DNA of 64,000 nt. Source: Actinomycetes bacterium. GTDB taxonomy: Bacteria > Actinomycetota > Acidimicrobiia > Spongiisociales > JAHEDJ01. This document shows, piece after piece, positions 16,869-27,845 of this stretch (position 1 is its first letter; each line of letters opens with the position of its first letter). A program made the position numbers and the translations under genes. The notes beneath the pieces are model-generated. The model worked only from the letters and a program-made list of their open reading frames with translations. It was not told where the DNA came from and ran no database searches. The stretch is from contig JAHEDK010000007.1 of the NCBI GenBank assembly GCA_024641245.1, positions 37,471 to 101,470 on the forward strand. Direction: 5' to 3'.

Positions 16869-17054
16869 CTACTCGAGGTAATGCACTCTCACGCTCTTTC
16901 GAGCGACAAGCCAGACGGCGACCAGATGCATGCCGCTTGCGGCGAAGAACATCGATGCCCCAAACGTCTCGATCATGAAGAACTCGGGCCAGGGCGCGCT
17001 TCGATGGACCAGGAAAGCCGATAGCGCGTCCCAGATACCACCGACGTTCCACAC
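16869..17054 (-). pseudogene. Possible C-terminal remnant of a membrane protein
   Basis: An open frame of 61 codons encodes a hydrophobic, Trp-rich peptide (SMFFAASGMHLVAVWLVARK near the end) that looks like a real membrane segment. There is no ribosome site before the GTG at 17054, and the frame stays open upstream into sequence with no plausible start. I read it as the tail of a decayed gene, not a complete one. The family is not recognised. Confidence 0.3.
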
Positions 17055-17065
17055 GCCGTGCAGGG

Positions 17066-17230
17066 GTTCTGGACGATGGGTCGCTCGACGACGCGCTCGT
17101 GGTTTCCGTGCTGACGGTTGGCGGCGCCCTGTTGAGCGCGACGAGTGCCGACGCTCAACTGGCGGATCCGATCGAAGCAGTCTGTCTCGACAGGATCGAA
17201 CGCGTGATCAATGGGAGGGGCGCGGCCTGA
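17066..17230 (+). pseudogene. Possible remnant reading frame, unrecognised
   Basis: In this frame the sequence reads as a natural-looking peptide of about 54 residues (for example LDDALVVSVLTVGGALL and ADPIEAVCLDRIERV), ending in TGA at 17228-17230. Codon choice resembles real genes, but there is no start with a ribosome site and it overlaps the remnant on the other strand. It may be the 3' end of a gene lost by deletion. No function can be assigned. The whole 16833-17313 gap (481 bp) otherwise shows nothing recognisable. Confidence 0.25.
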
Positions 17231-17313
17231 CTCTGGCACTTCACTCGAAGGAACTTCCACCGGGTTTATCACGTCCAAGAGCAGAGCAATTGGACCACTA
17301 CCCAGGAGGATCG

Positions 17314-18252
17314 ATGAAGCGGTTCGCATACATCGTGTCGGTCGTCGCCGCGTTCAGCTTCTTCGTGGCAGGGTGTGGAGATGGAGTGGATCCGCTCTTG
17401 CCTCCGGAGACGGTCGGCAACGTCGGCTCCTCGTCCAATCTCGGAGGCGACGGACTTCCGGTGCAGCAACCGGGGGAGAGCTACGGCCACACATCCGAGT
17501 CGCTGGTGGGGACGCTGACTCAGCAGGCGAACGGATGCTGGACTGCCGACCTCGGTGATCTTCCTCGGCTGGTGATATTCCCGATCGGATATTCCAAACC
17601 GGCGGGCAACGGGCGTGTTATGGAAGCACCGGACGGAACCACGATTCGAAGCGGCATGGCCTTCGACGGGCAAGGTGGCATCGTCCCGGCACGAAGCTTT
17701 CCCGGAGTGCCGGACGGCTATTGGGGCAACTACCTCACGTTTTGCGAGCCCGAGTTACAGGAGTTCCTGGTTCTCGACTCGATCAGTCCTGCCTTCCGTC
17801 CGGATGGTCTGTCCGATGATGAACTGGTGGCGATGCTCGATGAAGCCGAATTGTCGGTCTCATGGGGATGCGGCCTTGGCTTCACTATTTCGAGCGAGGA
17901 CCAGCGGGTTGCGCTCCTCGTGGCGCCCATCGATAGCGGCACCGCGATCGCAACGCCCGTCTCGTTCCCGGATGATCAGTGGTACGGCACGGTAATGATC
18001 GGGAAGAACCTCATGGTCAACCACTGCAATGACGCCATCGAGGGATGGAAACCCGTGCCAATCGTTGCTGCGCAGTGGCCGCTGGTCGCAGGCACGCTCG
18101 ATTTCAAACCCCCGGTCGTCGAGGGGTGGTGCTCGGGTGTTGAGCCGGTGCCGGCCGGCTTTTCCGGTATCGAGATCGAGACACCCCTGGGTGTTCTCGA
18201 CCTGGGCGATCTCGACCTGGTGAACGACGCCTACGGCTGCTTCGCCGGCTGA
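17314..18252 (+). CDS. Hypothetical secreted lipoprotein
   Basis: The 312-residue product begins at ATG 17314 after a strong AGGAGGA site. It has a signal peptide ending in a lipobox (VVAAFSFFVAGC), so it is likely anchored outside the membrane. The mature part is acidic and Gly/Pro-rich, with seven Cys after the lipobox Cys, several in Cys-Gly contexts (SWGCGLGF, VEGWCSGV), suggesting disulfides. No family is recognised. It stands alone between a region of remnants and the PpiC-like gene. Confidence 0.7.
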   Translation: MKRFAYIVSVVAAFSFFVAGCGDGVDPLLPPETVGNVGSSSNLGGDGLPVQQPGESYGHTSESLVGTLTQQANGCWTADLGDLPRLVIFPIGYSKPAGNGRVMEAPDGTTIRSGMAFDGQGGIVPARSFPGVPDGYWGNYLTFCEPELQEFLVLDSISPAFRPDGLSDDELVAMLDEAELSVSWGCGLGFTISSEDQRVALLVAPIDSGTAIATPVSFPDDQWYGTVMIGKNLMVNHCNDAIEGWKPVPIVAAQWPLVAGTLDFKPPVVEGWCSGVEPVPAGFSGIEIETPLGVLDLGDLDLVNDAYGCFAG

Positions 18253-18291
18253 GCTCTGTCGAGACTCATGGGTTGCCGTGTAGCCCGACGG

Positions 18292-18402
18292 TCAGAGTTC
18301 TTCCAGATCGAGTCCCGCCCGATGCGCAGCGACGCGTTCTACGCGCTCGGGGTAGTACGGATCGAAGCGGTAGCCTTCCCACCATCCGTCTCGTTCGGGC
18401 AC
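18292..18402 (-). pseudogene. Short frame or gene remnant in the 18253-18597 gap
   Basis: On the minus strand, 36 codons from GTG 18402 encode a protein-like sequence including ERDGWWEGYRFDPYYPERV and ending GLDLEEL with TGA. The frame stays open a further 12 codons or so upstream, then meets a stop. The aromatic-rich composition looks like a true C-terminus, but no ribosome site is visible. It is either a tiny gene or the tail of a decayed one. The remaining part of this 345-bp gap shows nothing else I recognise apart from the GAGGTGA site of the next gene. Confidence 0.25.
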
Positions 18403-19472
18403 GAACCGCCGGCTTGCCCGCCTTCCTCCGACTCCGCTTCACTCCGGCGCAGGTACCTTCCCTCCGGGGGGTCCGACGCAGCCAAAGCGACCTCGCAACT
18501 CAAAGCGTCGTACGAAACGCCTGGATACCGGGCGAATGCCGCCTTCGCTCGCAACGCGCCTACCATCGTCCGGACAGTTTTTTCATGAGGTGAAATCTTG
18601 AAACGCATTCTCTTGTTGGTCGTTGCGCTCGCCCTCGTCGCGTCCGCCTGTTCCGGTGGCTCGGTGGTCGCCACCGTCAACGGGATTGAAATTCAGAGCG
18701 GGGACGTCGAGGCGTTGATTGCAGGCGATCTCGCAACGGTGCCGCAGGATCTCTTTGCCCAGTTGATTTACACGCTCATCGTGCACGAGGTGGTCTCCAA
18801 GGCGGCTGAAGACGAGTTCGGGATCACCATCGATCAGGCCCAACTGGACGAGCAGATCGACGCGCTCACGGCCCAGATCGAATTGAGCGGTGGGACGCTC
18901 GAAGAAGCGGCCGCCCAGCAAGGGCTGAGTCTCGACGCAGTGCCACTCATCATTCAAGAGGATCTAACCGAACAGGCCATCGGGGATGTCCTGGCTGCAT
19001 CCGAGCCGGATCCGTCCGAGGACGAGGTCCTGGCGGCCTACAACTCGGCGCTCCAGTCTCTGACTGAGGTGTGCGCCAGCCACATCCTGGTGGCGACTGA
19101 GGAAGAAGCCCAGGGTGCGCTGGATCGAATCGCCGCCGGTGAGGCATTTGAGGCTGTTGCCACGGAGCTCAGCACGGACACGGTCAGCGCCGAAGCAGGA
19201 GGTGATCTCGGCTGCGCATCAGCTTCGACCTACGTGCCGGAGTTCGCCATCGCATCAATCGAGGCGGAACTCGGTGTTCCCACCGCTCCTGTGCAATCGC
19301 AATTCGGCTATCACGTAATCCTGGTGCGCGAGCGGACCGAAACGGCACTCGAAGAAGTGCGGGCCGACATCGTGGCCAGTCTTCGAGAAGGATCACGGAA
19401 CACGTTGCTTTCAGACTGGATGCTGGTTGTGATCGGCGGCGCCGACGTCACCGTGGAAGAGGAGTACGGGAC

Positions 19473-22674
<3,202 letters not shown>

Positions 22675-22698
22675 CCGATCGTCGCCGAGGTCGATGAA

Positions 22699-23223
22699 GT
22701 GATCGACGATCAGGCCGCAGCTTCGGTCCAACTCGACAGGCCGCTGCGCGCAGCCGGTGAGGTAGTAGCGCGGTGTCAACTGGCCATGCCCGTCGTTGTG
22801 AAGGTACCGCCGATTCTCGACGATGGGACCCCATTTCCGACGCTGTACTGGCTCACCTGTCCGCTGGCGCGGCGCCGGATCGGGCGACTGGAGTCGATCG
22901 GAGGCGTCAAGCAGATGGAACGACTCCTCGAGTCGGATGAACGTCTCTCAACTGCAATCGATCAGCGTCACGCCGACTATGCAGCTGAACGCGACCGTCT
23001 GGTGCCTCCGGATGCTCCGCTCCGCCCGGAGGGGGGAGTGGCCGGGATCCGGCGCGGGGTGAAGTGTCTGCACGCTCACTACGCCGACCACGCCGCAGGC
23101 GGGGACAATCCGATCGGGGCTCTGGTTGCGCCGTGGGTCGAGCCGCTCGACTGCGCCATAGCCTGCGTGAGCGGGGAAGGCACCGACGTGGCGCGGAATC
23201 CGGCCTGGCGCGAGCCGAGGTAA
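22699..23223 (+). CDS. DUF501 domain protein
   Basis: The 174-residue protein shows the DUF501 hallmarks: FPTLYWLTCPLARRRIGRLES near the middle, a following VKQMERLL helix, and GGVAGIRRGVKCLHAHYADHAAGGDNPIG. The His/Cys positions there suggest a metal or active site. The function is unknown. It conventionally follows the ftsB-like gene in Actinobacteria, often with a Ppx/GppA phosphatase gene next; no such gene follows here. GTG at 22699 has GAGG eight bases upstream. Confidence 0.85.
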   Translation: MIDDQAAASVQLDRPLRAAGEVVARCQLAMPVVVKVPPILDDGTPFPTLYWLTCPLARRRIGRLESIGGVKQMERLLESDERLSTAIDQRHADYAAERDRLVPPDAPLRPEGGVAGIRRGVKCLHAHYADHAAGGDNPIGALVAPWVEPLDCAIACVSGEGTDVARNPAWREPR

Positions 23224-23265
23224 GCGGCGCCGCCGCCGGCGATCGCCTTTGCAGCGCCTGAGCCG

Positions 23266-23964
23266 TCAGCCGGCTGCGCGAGACCCGGTCAGCATCGAAT
23301 CCGGCAGATAGAGGTAGCACTGCATGATGCGGTCTCCGGCCGACCAGGCAGTCGAGTCGGGGACGAAGTAGCCGATCCAGAGGTCGGAGGTCTCATAAGC
23401 CTCGCCCGTGTACATGTCGAAGACGGGCAAGCAATGCTGCACGGCGGCGTCCTCGAATTCGCGGTCGGACGGATAGGAGAGGCTCGAAACGGTGGCGAGG
23501 TGGTACACCTCGAAGTCGTGTGCCTCGCTGCACGCCACACCGTGCACTTCCTCGAATACGTCCTCACCGGGATCTAGCAAGCAGTCACCGACGGCCAGTT
23601 CGTTGGCGGCAACATCGCCCGCCTCGACGATGGCGCCTGTGTCATCCCGATCTGCCGACGATATGGCGTTCCAGGCGCTGATCCCGCCGAAGATCAGTAG
23701 TCCGAGGGCGATCCGGACGCTGATGCTCCCCAGCCAGAAACGCGACCGGCCCGGTTGCGTCGGGGTAGATGGTGGCGGTGGTGGCAGGGTTTCAACAGAC
23801 TGCTGGTTTGCTGCTCCCGGGTCCGGTTGCGGCTCGGTCCAGGACGGCTGTACCCAGCCGATCGGAGCAGACGCCCCCTTGATCGCTCGACCGCAGCTCG
23901 GGCACTCATTCTGAATCTCGGGGTCGACGTCGACGCCGCACTTCGTGCAAGGTTGTGATGGCAT
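23266..23964 (-). CDS. Zinc-ribbon membrane protein with septum-formation-like extracellular domain
   Basis: The 232-residue product has an N-terminal zinc ribbon (CTKCGVDVDPEIQNECPSCG), then a Pro/Gln-rich linker and one membrane helix (about 82-100). The outer domain carries VGDCLLDPG, VACSEAHDFEVYHLA and a late QCYLYLPD, resembling the actinobacterial Septum_form domain. The zinc ribbon faces the cytoplasm. The role is unknown, and the domain name should not be read as proof of a division role. It converges on the DUF501 gene and is transcribed away from the tRNA. Confidence 0.65.
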   Translation of the reverse strand: MPSQPCTKCGVDVDPEIQNECPSCGRAIKGASAPIGWVQPSWTEPQPDPGAANQQSVETLPPPPPSTPTQPGRSRFWLGSISVRIALGLLIFGGISAWNAISSADRDDTGAIVEAGDVAANELAVGDCLLDPGEDVFEEVHGVACSEAHDFEVYHLATVSSLSYPSDREFEDAAVQHCLPVFDMYTGEAYETSDLWIGYFVPDSTAWSAGDRIMQCYLYLPDSMLTGSRAAG

Positions 23965-24070
23965 GGGTGTCTCTTCTCACTGTTCGCCTGGTTTTCTATC
24001 GGACCTATCTCCCGTCATCTTGACCCCCGGTGTAGATGAATTGGCGGCCGCCGCGGTAGCCTCCATGCAA

Positions 24071-24154
24071 GCCCGGGTGGCGAAACAGGCAGACGCGGGG
24101 GACTTAAAATCCCCTGCCCGTGAGGGCGTGTGGGTTCGAGTCCCACCCCGGGCA
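24071..24154 (+). tRNA. tRNA-Leu (UAA)
   Basis: An 84-nt class II tRNA. The acceptor stem GCCCGGG (24071-24077) pairs with CCCGGGC (24147-24153). The anticodon stem GGGGA/TCCCC encloses the loop CTTAAAA with anticodon TAA at 24105-24107. A long variable arm follows (TGCCCGTGAGGGCG), and the T arm is GTGGG TTCGAGT CCCAC (24130-24146). CCA is not encoded. It decodes UUA, a rare codon in such G+C-rich genomes. Confidence 0.95.
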
Positions 24155-24329
24155 CAACGGTCTTCTGTATTTCGTGTGGCTCGTTTGAGCACTTCCGCTG
24201 CCACTCCGCTGCCAAGGGCTTCTCGCCGGTGATAGACCTGACCCGCTGACAAGCGGGCAGTGACTTGTTCCTCTGGTGGCATGGCGCATCCTCTGGCCTA
24301 CTTGTTGATGAAGGGACTGGAGGTGCGGC

Positions 24330-24749
24330 ATGCGACGCATTTGTTTTCTGTTTCCATTGCTACTCGTACTTGGTGCATGTGGAAGCAACGGCGGTGGATC
24401 TGGCGAGTCCGTCGGGGATCTTGTGATGGAGGCATGGTCCGGTGGCGATACAGCGGCCATCGAGCGGATCTACGACACCGATGTGGTGATGGTGCTCGAC
24501 GGCGACACGGTTGCTGAAAACCGCCAACAGATTACCGAAATCGTCGAAGGTGCAATCGGTATTGGCAACACGTATCAGCAGATCGGTTCGGTGGCCGAGT
24601 ACACCGATTCCAACGGCGACCTGTTCATCGCGACTCTCGTGGAGGTCGTTGGCCCGGGCCACCCGACGGGGGATCCCATTGTTGGTTTCTATCGGGTCAG
24701 GGATGGCAAGGTCATCCGGCACGTGTTCATGGATGCCGCGGTCTACTGA
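24330..24749 (+). CDS. Small lipoprotein with SnoaL/NTF2-like fold
   Basis: The 139-residue protein starts with ATG after GGAGGTG. It has a lipobox signal (LFPLLLVLGAC), and its mature part resembles a SnoaL-like NTF2 domain (DLVMEAWSGGDTAAIERIYD, VVGFYRVRDGKVIRHVF). Proteins of this fold bind small hydrophobic ligands or act as simple catalysts; no specific role can be given. It is followed closely by a GNAT gene. Confidence 0.65.
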   Translation: MRRICFLFPLLLVLGACGSNGGGSGESVGDLVMEAWSGGDTAAIERIYDTDVVMVLDGDTVAENRQQITEIVEGAIGIGNTYQQIGSVAEYTDSNGDLFIATLVEVVGPGHPTGDPIVGFYRVRDGKVIRHVFMDAAVY

Positions 24750-24766
24750 CCTCGATTGTGAATACG

Positions 24767-25258
24767 ATGGATGTCATGGCCGATGCTGTTGAGCTACGTT
24801 CGATCACATCTGACGATTTCACCGCCGTCATCGGCTTGGCTCGGGCGCTACCCGAGTGGTTCAACCAGGAAGGAATCCGACAGATCACGGTCGACGTTGA
24901 ACGTCAGCCGGGCGCCGTCGCTGTGGCGAACGGTGATGTGATTGGGTTCATCACCTGGACCTTCGACGGGCAGAGTTCCGGTGAGATCGGGTGGATTGCC
25001 GTCGATGCCGGCCGTCACCGTGGGGGCATAGGTAGGCGGATGCTCTCGTTGGCAGAGGATCGGCTTCGGGATTCCGGGGTGATTGATTTGTTCGTTGAAA
25101 CGCTCGGTGACTCCGTCGACTACGAACCGTACGAGCGGACTCGTTCCTTCTACCGGGCGGTCGGGTTTCGAGACTTCAAGAGAGCGAAGACCGACAACCC
25201 CGGGATGCCGGAATCTCTGACTCTCCACAAGACACTGGCACCGTCCGAGCCGGCGTAG
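24767..25258 (+). CDS. GNAT family N-acetyltransferase
   Basis: A single GNAT domain of about 163 residues. The acetyl-CoA-binding motif A appears as IAVDAGRHRGGIGRRMLSLA, and the C-terminal strand region is SFYRAVGFRDFKR. The substrate is unknown. The start is uncertain: GTG 24758, ATG 24767 and ATG 24776 are all in frame and none has a convincing ribosome site. The conserved domain begins at VELRSITSDDF, so any of them gives the full domain. Confidence 0.8.
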   Translation: MDVMADAVELRSITSDDFTAVIGLARALPEWFNQEGIRQITVDVERQPGAVAVANGDVIGFITWTFDGQSSGEIGWIAVDAGRHRGGIGRRMLSLAEDRLRDSGVIDLFVETLGDSVDYEPYERTRSFYRAVGFRDFKRAKTDNPGMPESLTLHKTLAPSEPA

Positions 25259-25339
25259 GGCCCACGTCCGGATTGCGCACGAACAAGCCACCCGCAGCAC
25301 AGGGGGAAGGGGGCATACCTATTACCCATGAGCCATTAC

Positions 25340-25397
25340 TTTTTACCTATTGCCTGATTCCCCAGTACTCAACACTCAGTACTCAGCCAGTACTCCC
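25340..25397. repeat. Short AGTACTC/TACC word repeats in the intergenic region before aceK
   Basis: Three copies of CAGTACTC occur within 35 bp (from 25363, 25378 and 25388), preceded by ACCTATT words (25316 and 25345). Base composition is more A+T-rich than the flanking genes. It resembles in style, though not in sequence, the degenerate arrays at 46250-46453 and 61178-61264. Function unknown. Confidence 0.4.
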
Positions 25398-25444
25398 AGG
25401 CTCTTTTTCGCTCCGGCCGTCTGCTGCGGCGAGAATGAGCCCGG

Positions 25445-27223
25445 ATGACCACTCGCAAGGCGGAAACGGCAGCCTCGATCGTTCACGGAGCGTTCCAGTC
25501 ATACGTCGACCAGTTCCGGGCCATAACCCGCCGGGCTCAAACGCGGTTTGAGCGGCGTGATTGGCAAGGCGTTCAGCAAGACGCGTTAGAGCGATTGTCG
25601 CTGTACCGAAGCGTGCTCGATCCACTCGTCATACAGGTTCGGGGACTCCTCAGCGATCACCTGTCCGACAAGGCCATGTGGGCCGAGATGCGCGCGACGT
25701 ATTCGACGCTGATCGCCGGCAGGGACGACTTCGACATCGCAGAGACCTTCTTCAACTCGGTCACCCGGCGCATCTTCGACACGGTCGGCGTCGATCCGAC
25801 GATCGAGTTTGTCGACACCGACTTCGTCACCGCCCCGACCAGGACCCGGCGTCCGGTCTATCGAACGTACCAACGGTCGTCGGATACCTCCGTCCTGATC
25901 GCTGAGATCCTGTCGGGTTTCGCTCTTTCGGTCGGATACGAGGATCTCGCTCGCGATGCCAGGCTCGTCGCCGAACGTGTCGAGCAACGACTCCTCGAAC
26001 TCGGCGCACTCTCGATCGTCGAGTTGGCCGAAGTGGTCGAGTCGATGTTCTTCCGCGGCAAGGGCGCCTACATCGTGGGGCGTCTATTCAGCGGTTCCCA
26101 CGACCTTCCGCTCGTGATCGCTCTCCACAATGAGGACTCCGGGGTGCGGGTCGATGCCGTCCTGACCCGGCCGGCGGACCTTCGCGTCCTCTTCAGCTTC
26201 ACGCGGTCCTACTTCCATGTTGATACCGAGCGCCCCTACGACCTGGTTCGCTTCCTTCGGAGCTTGATGCCGGGCAAACGTCCTGCGGAGCTCTATATCG
26301 CAACCGGCTACAACAAGCACGGTAAGACGGAGCTGTATCGGGATTTGCTGCACCATCTGGAGCGCTCTGCCAGCAAGTTCGTGGCCGCTAGAGGCAAGAA
26401 GGGCCTGGTGATGATCGTATTCACGATGCCGGGTCACGACCTGGTCTTCAAAGTGATTCGCGACCGGTTTCCCCCGCAGAAGCGGACAACGCGTCGCCAG
26501 ATCATGGATCGATACAGGCTGGTCTTTCATCACGATCGGGCCGGCCGTCTCATCGACGCTCAGGAGTTCGAGCACCTGGCTTTCGACCGGGATCGATTCT
26601 CCGATGAGCTCCTCGAGGAGTTGGCGGCGGAAGCCTCTGAGACCGTTCGTGTCGAAGGCGACTCGGTGGTGGTATCCCACGTGTACGTGGAGCGCCGGGT
26701 CATACCGCTCGACATCTACATTCGCGAGGCCGACGAGATGGCCGCCCAACGCGCTATCGGCGACTACGGGCAATGCATCAAGGATCTGGCAGCAGCCAAC
26801 ATCTTCGCCGGTGACCTGCTCCTCAAGAACTTCGGCGTGACCAGGCATGGTCGAGTCGTCTTCTACGACTACGACGAGCTGACCGAGCTACTCGACTGCA
26901 CCTTCCGCCGCATTCCGGAACCGGTTCATCCGGAGGACGAGTTGTCGGATCAACCCTGGTATTCGGTCGGTCCCGACGACGTATTCCCAGAAGAATTCCG
27001 ACACTTCCTCGGACTGCGATCGCCGCTGAAGGACGCATTCGAAGATCGGCACTCCGATATCTTCGATACCCCGCTCTGGCACCGGCTACAGGACGCCATC
27101 CGGACCGGCGAGATCGTCGAAGTGATTCCCTACAGCGACGCAGACCGGCTGGCCGGCGACGAGAAGGGTACCGCGACGACCGTGATTGGCGGCTCCCTCG
27201 GGCACAAGCCCGAGGACTCCTGA
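25445..27223 (+). CDS. aceK: Isocitrate dehydrogenase kinase/phosphatase
   Basis: The 592-residue protein is a full-length AceK (E. coli AceK is 578). Matching stretches are YNKHGKTELYRDLLHHL (around residue 290), the ATP-loop GKKGLVMIVFTMPGHDLVFKVI, and the catalytic region GDLLLKNFGVTRHGRVVFYDYDEL (around 456-480) containing the metal-binding Asp residues. AceK phosphorylates and dephosphorylates isocitrate dehydrogenase, diverting carbon into the glyoxylate bypass. It is chiefly a proteobacterial protein, so its presence here is notable. No aceA or aceB lies nearby. A small lipoprotein gene follows after 40 bp. Confidence 0.94.
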   Translation: MTTRKAETAASIVHGAFQSYVDQFRAITRRAQTRFERRDWQGVQQDALERLSLYRSVLDPLVIQVRGLLSDHLSDKAMWAEMRATYSTLIAGRDDFDIAETFFNSVTRRIFDTVGVDPTIEFVDTDFVTAPTRTRRPVYRTYQRSSDTSVLIAEILSGFALSVGYEDLARDARLVAERVEQRLLELGALSIVELAEVVESMFFRGKGAYIVGRLFSGSHDLPLVIALHNEDSGVRVDAVLTRPADLRVLFSFTRSYFHVDTERPYDLVRFLRSLMPGKRPAELYIATGYNKHGKTELYRDLLHHLERSASKFVAARGKKGLVMIVFTMPGHDLVFKVIRDRFPPQKRTTRRQIMDRYRLVFHHDRAGRLIDAQEFEHLAFDRDRFSDELLEELAAEASETVRVEGDSVVVSHVYVERRVIPLDIYIREADEMAAQRAIGDYGQCIKDLAAANIFAGDLLLKNFGVTRHGRVVFYDYDELTELLDCTFRRIPEPVHPEDELSDQPWYSVGPDDVFPEEFRHFLGLRSPLKDAFEDRHSDIFDTPLWHRLQDAIRTGEIVEVIPYSDADRLAGDEKGTATTVIGGSLGHKPEDS

Positions 27224-27263
27224 GGAGTAGAATCCGGCCTGGATTCGAGGAAGTAAGGACGCC

Positions 27264-27713
27264 ATGAAGGTTGTGGTTGCTGCGGCGGCATTGCTGGTGA
27301 TGCTGGCCGGCGCCTGTGCCTCCGATCCCGACCCGAGAATCGCCCTGGCCGTCTCGATCGGTGATCAACTGGTTGAGCCGATGAGCGCCCCGTTGTCCGA
27401 CGCGATCCAGAGTATCGACGTCTATGAGGGACTCGGAGATCTGCTGATTGCGACCATCCATGATCTGGCGCGGCCGGAGGACGTCGACGAACTTATCCCG
27501 GGAAGTGAGATACAGACGGGTCGAGATGATGAGGGGCTCGCCTACGTGGCGACGGCCATCGCGGTGTTTCGAGCCAACGAATCCGACTTCTGCATGGTGG
27601 TCGCCCTGGCAAGCGACGGACGGGTGGAGGCTCGGCCGGTGGTGGCCGAGCCTGTGGGGCGTTGCGAAGGCGCCCAACTGCCGGATCTCAGGCTGACCGC
27701 CGGCAGTCGGTAG
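27264..27713 (+). CDS. Hypothetical small lipoprotein
   Basis: The 149-residue product has a short basic start and a lipobox signal (AAALLVMLAGAC). The mature part is acidic with two additional Cys (SDFCMVVALAS, VGRCEGAQ) that could form a disulfide. It starts at ATG 27264, with GAGGAAGTAAGGA upstream. No family is recognised. The location downstream of aceK is probably incidental. Confidence 0.6.
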   Translation: MKVVVAAAALLVMLAGACASDPDPRIALAVSIGDQLVEPMSAPLSDAIQSIDVYEGLGDLLIATIHDLARPEDVDELIPGSEIQTGRDDEGLAYVATAIAVFRANESDFCMVVALASDGRVEARPVVAEPVGRCEGAQLPDLRLTAGSR

Positions 27714-27845
27714 TCCGCCGCCTTCGGGAAGCCGCTGGGCCATCCAACAAAAGGGTCTGGTGACCGCGCCCCAGGTGACAGAGGTAGGCATTAGCGCCGC
27801 CACCGTCGTGAGAGAATGCGGCTTGAGCATTAGAGGGGAAATCTG

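Noticed and set aside
24242..24257. CCCGCT-GACA-AGCGGG hairpin after the tRNA as a riboswitch or attachment site
   Set aside because: It is a short 6-bp stem with no T-tract, no repeated tRNA 3' end and no integrase nearby, so nothing beyond a weak terminator can be supported.
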